From Marinactinospora thermotolerans DSM 45154 (GTDB taxonomy: Bacteria > Actinomycetota > Actinomycetes > Streptosporangiales > Streptosporangiaceae): DNA of 64,000 nt. Below, piece by piece: positions 34,205-43,022 of this stretch. Position 1 is the first letter of the stretch; every line of letters begins with the position of its first letter. A model generated the notes under the pieces. The model was not told the origin of the DNA. It saw only the letters and a list, made by a program, of their open reading frames with translations, and searched no databases. The stretch covers positions 310,001 to 374,000 of the forward strand of contig NZ_FUWS01000003.1 in the NCBI RefSeq assembly GCF_900167435.1, given 5' to 3'. The translations under genes were made by a program, and so were the position numbers.

Positions 34205-35224
34205 ATGAGCGACCAAGGGCTGTACCCCATCGGAGACGCCGCGCGCCGCAGCGGTCTGAGCGTCAGCGCCGTCCGGTTCTACGCCGAAGCCGGACTCATC
34301 GAACCCACGACCGTGACCGAGACGGGCCACCGGCTGTACGACATCGACGCCATCGCCCGGCTGGAGTTCGTCCGCACCCTGCGAGAACTGGACACGGGCC
34401 TGGACGACATCCGCCGGCTGATCGAAGGCGAGACGACCCTGCACGATCTCCTCACGGCGCACCTGGCGATCGTGGAGCGCCAGGAGCGCACCCTACGGGC
34501 CAGACGGGCCGTGCTGCGGACCCTGGTCAAGCAGCGCGGCACGGTCGCGCGGGCGGCCCTGATGCACCGGCTCGTGTCGATGTCCGACGAGGAGCGCGAG
34601 CGGCTCATCGACGACTTCTGGAACGACGTCGGCGAGGGACTCGACGTCCCCGACGGTTTCGTCGACCGGTTGCGGACGATGCGGCCGGTCCTGCCCGAGG
34701 ACCCCACCGCCACCCAGCTCGAAGCCTGGATCGAGCTGGCCGAGCTGGTGCGGGACCCGGGCTTTCGCACCGAGGTCCGCGCCCACCTGCGGGAGACCTA
34801 CTCCGACGATCTGGGCCGGACCATGGCGAGCGAGCCGTTCCAGGAGTTCATCCACAGCAGCGGGAGCCGGCTCATGGAGGAGGTCATCGCCGTCTACCGC
34901 GCCGGGGAGTCCCCCCGATCCCCGCGGGCGCAGGAGGCCGTCACGCGCTTCGCCGAGGCGGCCGCGGCGCTGTCCGACACCCCGCTCGCCCCTCATGTCC
35001 GGGAGCGGATGGCCGACGGGTTCCTCCAGGCCCCCGGGCTCCTGCGCGAGATCGCCGAAGAGGAGGCCGCGGGGGAGGCCCCCGGCTACGACGACACCTA
35101 CGGCCGCTACCTGTCCCTGGTGGCGGTGGTCAACGGGAACGCGCCCGAGGAGGAGCAGGACCTTCTTCCGGTCCTCTACACCTGGATCGCCGAGGCGCTG
35201 CGCGCCCCGCTCACCGGGGCCTGA
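34205..35224 (+). CDS. MerR-family transcriptional regulator
   Basis: 339 aa. The MerR DNA-binding domain is at residues 1-75: YPIGDAARRSGLSVSAVRFY then AEAGLIEPTTVTETGHRLYD. A coiled coil follows. The long C-terminal region (residues 120-339) is helical, larger than in simple MerR proteins, and probably binds a ligand. There is no TipAS signature that I recognise. Its target is unknown. The gene start faces the truncated GNAT gene. Confidence 0.85.
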   Translation: MSDQGLYPIGDAARRSGLSVSAVRFYAEAGLIEPTTVTETGHRLYDIDAIARLEFVRTLRELDTGLDDIRRLIEGETTLHDLLTAHLAIVERQERTLRARRAVLRTLVKQRGTVARAALMHRLVSMSDEERERLIDDFWNDVGEGLDVPDGFVDRLRTMRPVLPEDPTATQLEAWIELAELVRDPGFRTEVRAHLRETYSDDLGRTMASEPFQEFIHSSGSRLMEEVIAVYRAGESPRSPRAQEAVTRFAEAAAALSDTPLAPHVRERMADGFLQAPGLLREIAEEEAAGEAPGYDDTYGRYLSLVAVVNGNAPEEEQDLLPVLYTWIAEALRAPLTGA

Positions 35225-35718
35225 GTCCCCGCCCCGAGCGTCGAAGGCCGCGGCCCGCCGCGCCGCCTCCAGGCCGGCGCGGCCCACGCCGCGGGGGCGT
35301 CCGAGCGCCCGCGGCAGCCGCGTGCCGTCCGGATCTCCTGCTCCGCCTCCCCGCTCCGCAGCCCGGGGGCGTGGGCGCGCAATGGCGGAGCCGGGGCGGG
35401 GCGGCCGGGGTGGAGGTGAGGGAGGCACCCCGCGTCGCCCTCCTCACCCACCGGGAAATCCCCGTCGCAAAGGCCGAGGGCTCCGCCCGGCCGTGGCACC
35501 GGCGGAGGCGTCCTCGCCTGACGGACGCCTGGTCCCGCCTCCCGGGAGGCGGCACGCGCGCCCCCGGGAGGCCGGTGACGGGCACGGCCGTCCCCTCCGG
35601 TCCCTGGAGCGGCCCGGAGGGCCTGGGGGAGGCCCGCCGCCGTCGTGGCGCGTTCGGGCGGGGGCCGGCGCCCCGCCCGGACAGTGAGGGGGGTCCGGCG
35701 CTCCGATATCCTCCCGAT
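35225..35718. other. Gene-free interval upstream of the membrane-protein operon
   Basis: 494 bp of GC-rich DNA; no gene or clear hairpin recognised. The promoter of the three-gene operon must lie near its end. Confidence 0.4.
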
Positions 35719-36462
35719 GTGTTCCGGGTACCCCTCAGGCCGGTCGCCGCGGGCCTCCTTGCGTTGACGGGCGTGGCGGCCGTAGCCACCCCCGTGCAGG
35801 CCGACGCCGCGTCGACCGCCTCCGCCCATTTCGCCGCCGAGCTCATGGAACAGCCCGCGGGCGAGGCGGTCGTGGTCAGCGACGCCCTCGCCGGCGACTA
35901 CGACCTCGGCCTCCTGGAGGAGAGTCTGCGCCGCTCCTTCGCGCGGCTCGACGTCCCCCACTACGTCATCGCCGGGCCGCTCATCGACTCCCCCACCAGC
36001 TGGAGGGACGTGCCCGCGATCGTGCACGACCGCATCGGAGCGGACGGGATCTACGTCTACCTCGGCCCCCTGAGCAGCCTCCACGCCGAGAGCTACGGCG
36101 TGGACCTGCCGGTGGACGACGCCGAGCTGGTCGTCAACGACCACCTCGACTACGACACCGCGATCGGCGCCACGGGGGCGGACTTCGTCGACCTCCTGCT
36201 GGATCCCGAGGTCACCGCGATGGCCGAGGAGGTCCGCTCCGGTTACGCCACCCCCGAGGACGTGGGGGGCGAGGGCCCCGTCGAGTCGTTCCTGGAGGAC
36301 ATCGACCCGCGCCGGCACAACGGCGCGGCCAACCTGGGCTTCCTCGCCGGCACGCTCGCGGGCGCCGCTTTGACCGCGGGCGGCATCGCCGTCCTGGTCC
36401 GCCGCGACCGAGCCAAGGCCGCCGAGGAGAAGGCGGCGACGGCGAAGGGGAGACGCGCATGA
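35719..36462 (+). CDS. Secreted/membrane protein, first of a three-gene family
   Basis: 247 aa. Signal peptide (FRVPLRPVAAGLLALTGVAA, cleavage after about residue 30), extracytoplasmic alpha/beta domain with DVPHYVIAGPLID and DGIYVYLGPLS, then a membrane helix at about residues 210-230 and a short basic tail. GTG 35719 is inferred from the signal peptide; the upstream frame is non-coding. The extracytoplasmic part resembles the next two proteins in order (D-Y-x-G, DxxPxYV), but this one lacks the C-terminal zinc ribbon. Overlap ATGA with the next gene. Function unknown. Confidence 0.75.
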   Translation: MFRVPLRPVAAGLLALTGVAAVATPVQADAASTASAHFAAELMEQPAGEAVVVSDALAGDYDLGLLEESLRRSFARLDVPHYVIAGPLIDSPTSWRDVPAIVHDRIGADGIYVYLGPLSSLHAESYGVDLPVDDAELVVNDHLDYDTAIGATGADFVDLLLDPEVTAMAEEVRSGYATPEDVGGEGPVESFLEDIDPRRHNGAANLGFLAGTLAGAALTAGGIAVLVRRDRAKAAEEKAATAKGRRA

Positions 36463-37733
36463 GCACGCGGGCGAGGCGGGCGGTGATCACCACGCTCGCC
36501 GTCCTGGCCCTGCCGGTCCTGATCATCGGGGCGTCCCTGGTCTACCTGTTCGGCGTCCCCGACCCGAACGCCTCGGACGGCGGGCTGCGGAGCGGGACGC
36601 CTCCGACGGAACCGCCCTACGTCGCCGACACCACGCGCGTCGAGCGTGTCGCCGACGGCCTGCGTGACCTCCCCCTCTACGTCGATCCGCTGGCCGAGGG
36701 GCCGCGCACCGGGCTGGACGCCGTCGCCGAACGGGTCGCCGACAGCGACATCCCTGTCTACGTCGCCGTCTTGCACATGGGCGGCGAGGACGAGTCGGAC
36801 GGCGAGCCGGAGCTCTTCGCCCACGCCCTCCACCATGTCCTGGGCGAGGACGGGATCTACCTGGTCGTGCACCCCTCGGCCTACGACGTCCAGATGGTCG
36901 CCGTCCCGTTCGGCTACGCGCTGGACCTGACCGACCAGTACGAGATCTCCTCCCCGGATCTGGTGGAACCCACGGCGGCCGAGGCGCTGATGGAGGCGCT
37001 CGACACCATCGAGGACACCCCGGGGATCGTGCCCGACGGCTCCTCCCCCGAACCCGACCCCTTCCTCTTCGAGGAGCCCGTTCCCGCCCGGCTGCCGGAG
37101 TACCTCTCCAACATGCTGCCCGCGCTGCTCCTCGGCAGTGTCCTTTGCAGCCTCGTCTTCGGCGTCGGCCTGCTGGTGCGCATGACGGCGCGCGCGGTGT
37201 CCCGGGCCCGTTCCGACGGGGAGAAGCGGCCCACTGTCCCGGCCCACCCGGGACGGCGCCGGCTGGAACGCATCGCCGACGAGGAGACCGCGGCCCTCAA
37301 CGCCGCGGTCGGCCAGGCCGGCCCCGACCACCCCCGGATGCCCCAGGCGATGGCGGCCCTGGACGCGGCGCTGCTGGTGCGCGCCGAGGAACCCGACGAG
37401 CTGGACCTCGTCGGCGTGATCGTGCTGCTGCGCGGCGCGCGCGAACAGCTCGACAGGAGGTCGGTCCGGCCGCGCCCGGTGTGCATGAACCACCCGCTGC
37501 ACGGGTCCACCACCGAGAAGAGGCGCAAGATCCCCGGAGTGGGCAACGTCTACCTGTGCGCCGACTGCATGAACCTGACCAAGGCCGAGCGGGAGCGCCG
37601 CGCGCTGCGCGTGTCCGACGGCACCTCGGTCGTCCCCCACCACACCCTCGACCGGGTGTGGGTGCGCGCCCAGTACGGCGTACGGGGGGCGCCGCTGGCG
37701 GAACAAGTCCTGGAGGAACTGGGTGTGCACTGA
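36459..37733 (+). CDS. Membrane protein with extracytoplasmic domain and C-terminal zinc ribbon
   Basis: 424 aa. N-terminal membrane helix at residues 8-32, then an extracytoplasmic domain (residues 45-200) with DLPLYVDPLAEGP and DIPVYVAVLHMGG. A second helix is at about 210-235. The cytoplasmic tail ends in a putative zinc ribbon: CMNHPLHGST near residue 340 and CADC about 20 residues on. It overlaps the previous gene by ATGA and the next by 11 nt, so all three are one operon. I do not recognise a named family; a membrane sensor is possible. Confidence 0.75.
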   Translation: MSTRARRAVITTLAVLALPVLIIGASLVYLFGVPDPNASDGGLRSGTPPTEPPYVADTTRVERVADGLRDLPLYVDPLAEGPRTGLDAVAERVADSDIPVYVAVLHMGGEDESDGEPELFAHALHHVLGEDGIYLVVHPSAYDVQMVAVPFGYALDLTDQYEISSPDLVEPTAAEALMEALDTIEDTPGIVPDGSSPEPDPFLFEEPVPARLPEYLSNMLPALLLGSVLCSLVFGVGLLVRMTARAVSRARSDGEKRPTVPAHPGRRRLERIADEETAALNAAVGQAGPDHPRMPQAMAALDAALLVRAEEPDELDLVGVIVLLRGAREQLDRRSVRPRPVCMNHPLHGSTTEKRRKIPGVGNVYLCADCMNLTKAERERRALRVSDGTSVVPHHTLDRVWVRAQYGVRGAPLAEQVLEELGVH

Positions 37734-39090
37734 CCGACGGCGTGTGGTGGGCGCGCTTCCGATGACCGTCGCGCTGGCCGTGGCGCTGTGGACCCCGCCC
37801 GCCTTCGCCGCCGCCCCGGCCGCGGCGCCCCAGGGCGGCGAACAGGGACGGACCGAGCAGATCGTCTCCTCCCTGCGGGAATCCCCGATCTATGTCGACC
37901 CCTCCTACGCCTCGGCGATGCCGGAGGAGCAACGGCGCGAACTGGCGGAGGACATCCAAGACAGCGGGGTCCCCCTCTACGTGATCATGGTGCCGTTGAT
38001 CCACGGGGGCGCCTGGCAGGGCGACGCCGGGGAGCTGATCGCCGCCGTCCACGACCGTCTGGGGGTGGACGAGGCCCACTACCTCGTCACCGACCAGTAC
38101 GGGTTGGAGGGCGAGGACATCACCCACGGCTCGCAGGACCCCGAGCACAGCGCCTTCTACGCCGCCATGGTCGCCGACAACGAGGCCGACTACGACGGGG
38201 CCGTCGCCGCCCGGGTCGAGCGGGCCGTCGAGGTGACCCTTTCCGGCGAGGCGGAGGAGATCTACGACCGTCTCTCCGCCGAGGCGTTGGCCAGTGCCGA
38301 GGCGGTGGAGGAGGAAGCGGCGGAACAGGCGGCCGAGGAGACGCCCGAGCCCTCCGAGGAGGAGGTCGGAGGCGACGGCACCGCGCTGTGGTGGGGGGCC
38401 GCGGCCCTCCTGGCCCTCCTCGCCTTCGGCGGAGCGTTCCTGGTGTGGCGGCGCAGAGCCCGGCGGCCCTCTCCCATCGCCTCCGCCCCGGTCTCGCACG
38501 CGGCGTTCGACAACGCCGAGCACGCCCGGCTGGACGGGCTCGCCGAGCGTATCCGCGCGGACCTGGTCGAGGTCGGCGAACGGTTGAGCGCGACGACCAC
38601 GGGGGACAGGGGCGGCCCCGAGGCGGTGGAGGCGCTGCGCCTGGCCCTCGACGCCCACGCCGCGGCGGGGGCCGCCTACGACGCCATCGGCGACGGGCGC
38701 GCCGACCTCGCCGACGCCGCGGGCGCGCTGGTGCTGCTCGACGTCGCCGAGGACGCCATGGCCCGGGCCCGCGCCCTCGACGAGGGCCGGGTTCCGGCGG
38801 AGCCCCGCGCGCACTGCTACGCCAACCCCCTGCACGGGACCCGGACCACCCGCACGCGGTGGCGGGCCCTCGGTGAACGCCGCAGCATGGAGGTGCCGCT
38901 GTGCGCCGAGTGCGCCCGGCGGGTGAACTCCCGGTTGCAGCCGGACGCCCTGCGCGTCGAGCACGAGGGGCACATCGTCCCCTACTACGAGGTGCCCGCC
39001 GAGCAGAGCGTCTGGTCGGCCACCGGGTTCGGGGCGCTGCGCGACGACCTGGTCGCCCGGATCACCCGCGGCGACCTCTCCGCGTCCTGA
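37723..39090 (+). CDS. Membrane protein with extracytoplasmic domain and C-terminal zinc ribbon
   Basis: 455 aa, paralogous to the previous protein. Signal sequence (residues 10-32), extracytoplasmic domain with ESPIYVDPSYASAMP and GVPLYVIMVPLIHGG, an acidic Glu/Ala linker, a helix at about 220-240, and a cytoplasmic part ending with CYANPLHG and CAEC. The ligand pattern C-x(3)-PLHG...C-x(2)-C matches the sister gene. GTG 37723 has GGAGG 6 nt upstream and overlaps the preceding stop by 11 nt. Function unknown. Confidence 0.75.
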   Translation: MCTDRRRVVGALPMTVALAVALWTPPAFAAAPAAAPQGGEQGRTEQIVSSLRESPIYVDPSYASAMPEEQRRELAEDIQDSGVPLYVIMVPLIHGGAWQGDAGELIAAVHDRLGVDEAHYLVTDQYGLEGEDITHGSQDPEHSAFYAAMVADNEADYDGAVAARVERAVEVTLSGEAEEIYDRLSAEALASAEAVEEEAAEQAAEETPEPSEEEVGGDGTALWWGAAALLALLAFGGAFLVWRRRARRPSPIASAPVSHAAFDNAEHARLDGLAERIRADLVEVGERLSATTTGDRGGPEAVEALRLALDAHAAAGAAYDAIGDGRADLADAAGALVLLDVAEDAMARARALDEGRVPAEPRAHCYANPLHGTRTTRTRWRALGERRSMEVPLCAECARRVNSRLQPDALRVEHEGHIVPYYEVPAEQSVWSATGFGALRDDLVARITRGDLSAS

Positions 39091-39294
39091 CGACGCCGGC
39101 GTTGCGGCGACGGTGGTCCAAGTCGGGGCCGAAGTGGGCGCGGCACTGGGCTGCAATGACCGGGCCAGAGCCCCGCTCCCCGGGAGGCCGCGTTCCCGAA
39201 GGCCGGGGATCTCGGCGGAGGCGGCGAAGGGGGCCGGTGGAGTTCCAGGGCGTGGCGGCAACACCGCCACTGGCCGCCGTGCGCTGTCAGGGGT
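39091..39294. other. Short gene-free stretch
   Basis: About 0.2 kb between the membrane-protein operon and the IS30 remnant. No gene or structure is recognised. Confidence 0.35.
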
Positions 39295-39636
39295 TCAGCG
39301 AGGCGCCCGGCCGTGAATCGCGTCGGGGACGACGGCTTTCAGCTCCTCGCGCGAGGGCCTGGACGCATCGCTGCCCTGCGGGAGGTATCGCCTGAGCGGG
39401 CCGCAGGTGTACTCGCCGGAGCCGTGCCGCCAGGAGTCGGGGGCGCAGAGTGAACCGGGATGTCGCCGGCAGGGGAACGCTTCGCGGGCGGCCGTCTTCG
39501 CGCCCTGGCGCCAGGCCGGCGGTCGCTTCGAACGGGGTGGCGGGGCGGTGTCCACGGAGGCGTCGCGCACGGCCGCCACGCTGTGCCCATCGGGTGGGCC
39601 AAGCAGCGTCACGTACCGGATGGCACGCTCGGCCAG
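39295..39636 (-). pseudogene. Decayed IS30-family transposase
   Basis: Minus-strand translation shows LAERAIRYVTLLGPPDGHSV and then SWRHGSGEYTCGPLRRYLPQ followed by GSDASRPSREELKAV. These match the IS30 catalytic core (ERxTRYVTLxxLPxGH; [21 protein letters not shown]). The catalytic region between them is garbled (DQG replaced by RQG), the N-terminus is lost and conserved Asn/Glu positions are substituted. It is a fossil copy. Confidence 0.75.
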
Positions 39637-39777
39637 GGGCCGATGGCCGACCGGGAATCCCGGGGCCCGACCAGCCCCGTATCCAGGCATCGCCGGCCGC
39701 CCGCCGGCCACGCCGCGGGCCGGCGGGAGAACCGTCCGGCGTTCTCGGGCCGGTTTCCTGGTCTCGAAGCCGTCCAT

Positions 39778-39803
39778 CCTCCCCGCTCTTATGAGCGGGG
39801 TGG
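39778..39803. terminator. Hairpin near the alcohol dehydrogenase end
   Basis: CCCCGCTC-TTAT-GAGCGGGG, extended by two pairs after one mismatch. It lies about 145 bp beyond the alcohol dehydrogenase stop (minus strand) and could end that transcript or be an insertion-sequence end. Confidence 0.45.
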
Positions 39804-39946
39804 TGTGACGGCTCCTGGAACCCGGGTTCCTCCCGGTTCTTCACGCCCACACGGAGAACGTCCGGGCCGGCGTCGGCCCGGGCGGGACGGTTGGAGCGAG
39901 GGCCGGATCCGGAGTGTGTCGACGGACCCGGCCCCCGGGTCTGGGG

Positions 39947-41062
39947 TCAGGACGGGAAGCGCAGCACGGGCTTGAGCACCGCCCCCGAGGCGGCGTCGGC
40001 CGCGGCCTCGTTGATCTCTTCGGGCCGGTAGGTGCGGATCATCCGGTCGAAGGGCAGGCGCCCGGCGCGGTAGAGGTCCACCAGGGCCGGGATGAAGGTG
40101 AGCACGTCACTGTCGCCCTCGGTGACACCGCGGATGCTGCGGCCGTTGAGCAGGAAGTTGACGTCGAAGGTGCCGTCGGTGCCGGTGGCCGGAGCGCCCA
40201 CGACGGCCACCGTGCCGCCGACCGCCAGGGAGTCGATCGCCTGGCGCAGCAGGGCGGGGACGCCGCTGCTCTCCAGGGCGTGGGTGAGGCCACGGCCGCC
40301 GGTGATCTCGGCGAGCCGCGCGGCGGTGTCCTCCTCACGGCCGTTGATGACGTCGGTGGCGCCCACCTCCAGGGCGAGCTCCAGGCGGGAGGGCACGATG
40401 TCGATGGCGATCACCCGGGTGGCCGGGGTCAGCGCGGCGGCCATGACGGCGGAGAGGCCGACGGCGCCGGCTCCGAAGACGGCGACGGTGTCACCGGCGC
40501 CCGGACGCAGCTCGTTGAGGATGGCGCCCGCGCCGGTCTGGACCCCGCAGCCGATCGGGGCGAGCAGGGCGAGTTCGTCCTCCCCCGAGGTCTCCACGGC
40601 GACGACGCTGCGCTCGTCCACCACGGCCCGCACGGAGAAGGAGGACTGGCCGAAGAACCGTCCGCCCAGCGGCTCGCCCTCCGGGGTGCTGATGGGCGTG
40701 GTGCCGTCGGGACGCCGACCGCCGAAGTTGCGCGCGATGAAGGTCTCGCAGTACCCGGGGTGACCGTGCTGGCAGGCGGAGCAGTGGCCGCAGGAGCTGA
40801 AGGACAGCAGCACGTGGTCGCCCACGGCAACGCGGGTGACGGCGGAACCGACCGCCTCCACCACGCCCGCGCCCTCGTGGCCGAGCACGGCGGGCATGGG
40901 GGTGTGCAGCTTCTCGTCACGGGTGGCCAAGTCGGTGTGGCAGATGCCCGCTCCGACGACGCGCACCACGACCTCGTCGGGGCGCGGGTCCTCCAGTCGG
41001 ACGTTCTCCCACGTGAAGGTCCCGCTGCCGGGACGCACCACCGCGGCTCGGGTCTCGAACAC
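39947..41062 (-). CDS. Zinc-dependent alcohol dehydrogenase, aryl/long-chain type
   Basis: 371 aa medium-chain dehydrogenase. Catalytic zinc ligands: Cys in GAGICHTDLA and GHEGAG; structural zinc: CGHCSACQHGHPGYC. Rossmann motif is VFGAGAVGLSAVMAA, with Asp of AIDIVPSRLE favouring NAD. Closest in pattern to benzyl/aryl alcohol dehydrogenases (class III-like). GTG 41062 is chosen from AGAGG 7 nt upstream and the domain start. An AT-rich palindromic promoter region precedes it. The substrate is not shown. Confidence 0.87.
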   Translation of the reverse strand: MFETRAAVVRPGSGTFTWENVRLEDPRPDEVVVRVVGAGICHTDLATRDEKLHTPMPAVLGHEGAGVVEAVGSAVTRVAVGDHVLLSFSSCGHCSACQHGHPGYCETFIARNFGGRRPDGTTPISTPEGEPLGGRFFGQSSFSVRAVVDERSVVAVETSGEDELALLAPIGCGVQTGAGAILNELRPGAGDTVAVFGAGAVGLSAVMAAALTPATRVIAIDIVPSRLELALEVGATDVINGREEDTAARLAEITGGRGLTHALESSGVPALLRQAIDSLAVGGTVAVVGAPATGTDGTFDVNFLLNGRSIRGVTEGDSDVLTFIPALVDLYRAGRLPFDRMIRTYRPEEINEAAADAASGAVLKPVLRFPS

Positions 41063-41160
41063 GATGTCGCCTCTCCCTGGTCGGTCTGTGCCGGCGGAGC
41101 GGAAGCCCGTCCGGGGCGCGCCGCCGGCCTCGTCCGGTCCGGTGGGGCCGGGCGGAAACA

Positions 41161-41220
41161 CGTTGTTTACAAAACGAACATATACCCCAAATATGTACAA
41201 AACATAACTTCTTCCCGGGA
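41161..41220 (-). promoter_or_regulatory. AT-rich promoter/operator of the alcohol dehydrogenase gene
   Basis: An AT-rich island in GC-rich DNA. It contains ACATAT/ATATGT (41178-41196, 7-bp spacer) as a perfect inverted repeat, flanked by TTTACAAAACG and GTACAAAACAT, two direct copies of TACAAAAC 28 bp apart. It lies about 100 bp upstream of the GTG start and is the likely regulated promoter. Confidence 0.6.
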
Positions 41221-41996
41221 AAGAGTTGGGAAGTGGCCGACGCCACGGAGCCGCACGCGGGCCGCCGGGCCGGTCGTCCGCGCGCCGACGGCGCACGGAC
41301 GGGCGAGGCGCTGCTTGGGGGAGGGGGAAACATCCGGAGCACCCCGATCCCATGCCCGCCCCTTCACCGTGCCGGTCCTCAACAGACCGGGCCTTTCTTG
41401 ACCACGGCCCGGGACGGTGGAGCGGCCGCCGTGCAGGTGAGTTCGATGCTTGATCCGGGGCGTCACCGCTTCGCGCCCGTGGTGGAGCCGTCCACCGACC
41501 CGACAGACGCCGTTTCCGGCGTGGGACGCCGACCGGGAAGCGCGGTCCCAGGGAACGCCGCCGGCCGCCCCGTCGTGGGAAGGGTTCCATGCCGGTGGGC
41601 GGATCCCACCGAGGGCTCGGTGCCGAGAACGCCGAGGAGGGCCGAAGGCATGGCCTGGTCAGGTTGGAGCTGTCCGTGGTGTGGGGGCGTCTGTCCAGAC
41701 GGGGAGAAGGCCCGTTTGGATTCCGATGCGGATCATCGTGGCGAGTTCGATGGTCACCACCTCATCCACTGTCTTGTCATCGAAGCCCGCACCACTCCGC
41801 TGGGCCGGTGCGGCCTTTGAGGGGTCCTGGGCGGGCGGGAGCGGCATCGTCCAAGACGGCGCGGCCATGCCCTGTGGGGCTGTTCGATCCTCTTGGTGGC
41901 GGCCTGGTCCGGGGGGCAGCCGCGCCGTGCGGACCGGGAACCGCTCCTGGGTCGTAGGCCGGATGTTGTTCCTGCTGGGGAGCTGATGTGGGCCCA
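41221..41996. other. Gene-free interval
   Basis: About 0.8 kb between the ADH promoter and the small HTH operon. Frames on both strands give no recognisable product. A minus-strand stretch near 41670-41790 (TVDEVVTIELATMIRIGIQT) has more natural composition and could be a gene remnant, but I cannot name it. Confidence 0.35.
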
Positions 41997-42374
41997 TCAC
42001 CCGGCTCCCTCGGCGAGGGCGCGCACCGCCGTCTCCCGGTAGCATCGCCCTCGCCCGGCGGGGCGGATCGCGACCACGCCGCGCGCCGCCAGGTAGTCGT
42101 GGACCTTGCTGGCCTGCAGGCGAAGCAGGCTCGCCACCTCACCACCGGACAGGAGCCGTTCACCGTCATGGTCATATGCGGCGGGAGGCCCATATGCGCC
42201 GGTCTCGCCGGTGAGGAGGCCGTGGAGTTGGTCGGCGGGGTAGCGGCGGTGTCCGCCCGGGGTGCGGACCGAGGTGAGCCGCCCGGCTTTGGCCCAGCGG
42301 GTCACGGTCTTGGGATCCACCTGGAACAGGGCGGCCACCTCGGCGCGGGTCAGCAGCGCCACGCCCGGGATCAT
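41997..42374 (-). CDS. BldC/MerR-like helix-turn-helix protein
   Basis: 125 aa. The N-terminal domain LLTRAEVAALFQVDPKTVTR followed by WAKAGRLTSVRTPGGHRRYP is the BldC-type winged helix-turn-helix. The C-terminal part contains a second HTH-like stretch, LLSGGEVASLLRLQASKVHD YLAARG. ATG 42374 overlaps the stop of the upstream gene (ATGA). A duplicated DNA-binding domain suggests binding to two adjacent sites. Role unknown; developmental or plasmid-type regulators share this fold. Confidence 0.78.
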   Translation of the reverse strand: MIPGVALLTRAEVAALFQVDPKTVTRWAKAGRLTSVRTPGGHRRYPADQLHGLLTGETGAYGPPAAYDHDGERLLSGGEVASLLRLQASKVHDYLAARGVVAIRPAGRGRCYRETAVRALAEGAG

Positions 42375-42610
42375 GGCTCCTCCCCAACGGCGGGTTGGAG
42401 GGAGCGTAGCCGGTCTTGGACGAGACCGAGGTAGGGGTAGTCCTCGGTGTGGCCGGTGGGCCAGGTCAGGGTGTAGGTCCACCCGAAGGGATCCGCATCG
42501 CGTCGCAGGCCCAACCCCAGCCGCCGCGCGGCCTCGGACACCCGGCAAAACGCCGCGTAGTGCTCATCGGGCACCGCGCAGGACTCATCCGGTTTCGTCG
42601 CGCCGCTCAT
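42371..42610 (-). CDS. Small hypothetical protein
   Basis: 79 aa. No family recognised. The sequence has a helical part (AAFCRVSEAARRLGLGLRRD) and an aromatic Trp/Tyr stretch (FGWTYTLTWPTGHTEDYPYL). It overlaps both neighbours by ATGA, so the three genes are translationally coupled. Codon usage fits a real gene. It may work with the HTH protein downstream. Confidence 0.6.
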   Translation of the reverse strand: MSGATKPDESCAVPDEHYAAFCRVSEAARRLGLGLRRDADPFGWTYTLTWPTGHTEDYPYLGLVQDRLRSLQPAVGEEP

Positions 42611-42828
42611 CGGGCCGTCTCCTCCAGCATGGCGCGCAGCCGCTCCAGGGTCGGGGCGGTCAGGGACTGGCCGGGGCCGCGCGCGCACCACGAGACGCCG
42701 TCGCGGTGGATCACCCAGGCAGGGAAAGCGTCCTGGAGAAGCCGGGTGGTGAGGGCAGGAGGGCGACCGGGCATTCCCGCGAGTTGATCTGCGCAGGGCC
42801 GGGCAGGCCCTCGGGAAGGGGGTTCCAT
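42607..42828 (-). CDS. Small hypothetical protein, first gene of the operon
   Basis: 73 aa from ATG 42828, which has AAGGAG 6 nt upstream; ATG 42831 would add one residue. It contains FPAWVIHRDGVSWCARGPGQ followed by a short helix, LERLRAMLEETAR. No family recognised. It overlaps the next gene by ATGA and its promoter region faces the WhiJ-like regulator. Confidence 0.6.
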   Translation of the reverse strand: MEPPSRGPARPCADQLAGMPGRPPALTTRLLQDAFPAWVIHRDGVSWCARGPGQSLTAPTLERLRAMLEETAR

Positions 42829-42982
42829 CATCGTCTCCTTGGCGTCCTTCGCGCTGACAAGGCCGTAGCCGCCCCCGGGGACAGGGGCACCGGCTGCGGC
42901 GGCCCCGTAGGGCTTGCCTCAGGGCCTGTGACCAGTACAGGGCAAACGGCGACCCGCGGGCAGGAGGGTGTGCTATCGAACC

Positions 42983-43000
42983 TGTTGAACGTGTTGAACG
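42983..43000. promoter_or_regulatory. Tandem 9-bp repeat before the XRE/TPR regulator gene
   Basis: TGTTGAACG occurs twice in direct tandem (42983-42991 and 42992-43000), about 20 bp before the ATG. It lies between the regulator and the divergent small operon and could be the regulator's binding site. Confidence 0.45.
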
Positions 43001-43022
43001 GTTGCCAGAGCGGAGCCCCCCC

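Noticed and set aside
39640-39850. An IS200/IS605 end at the hairpin 39778-39803
   Set aside because: No TnpA or TnpB sequence was found nearby; the hairpin alone is insufficient.
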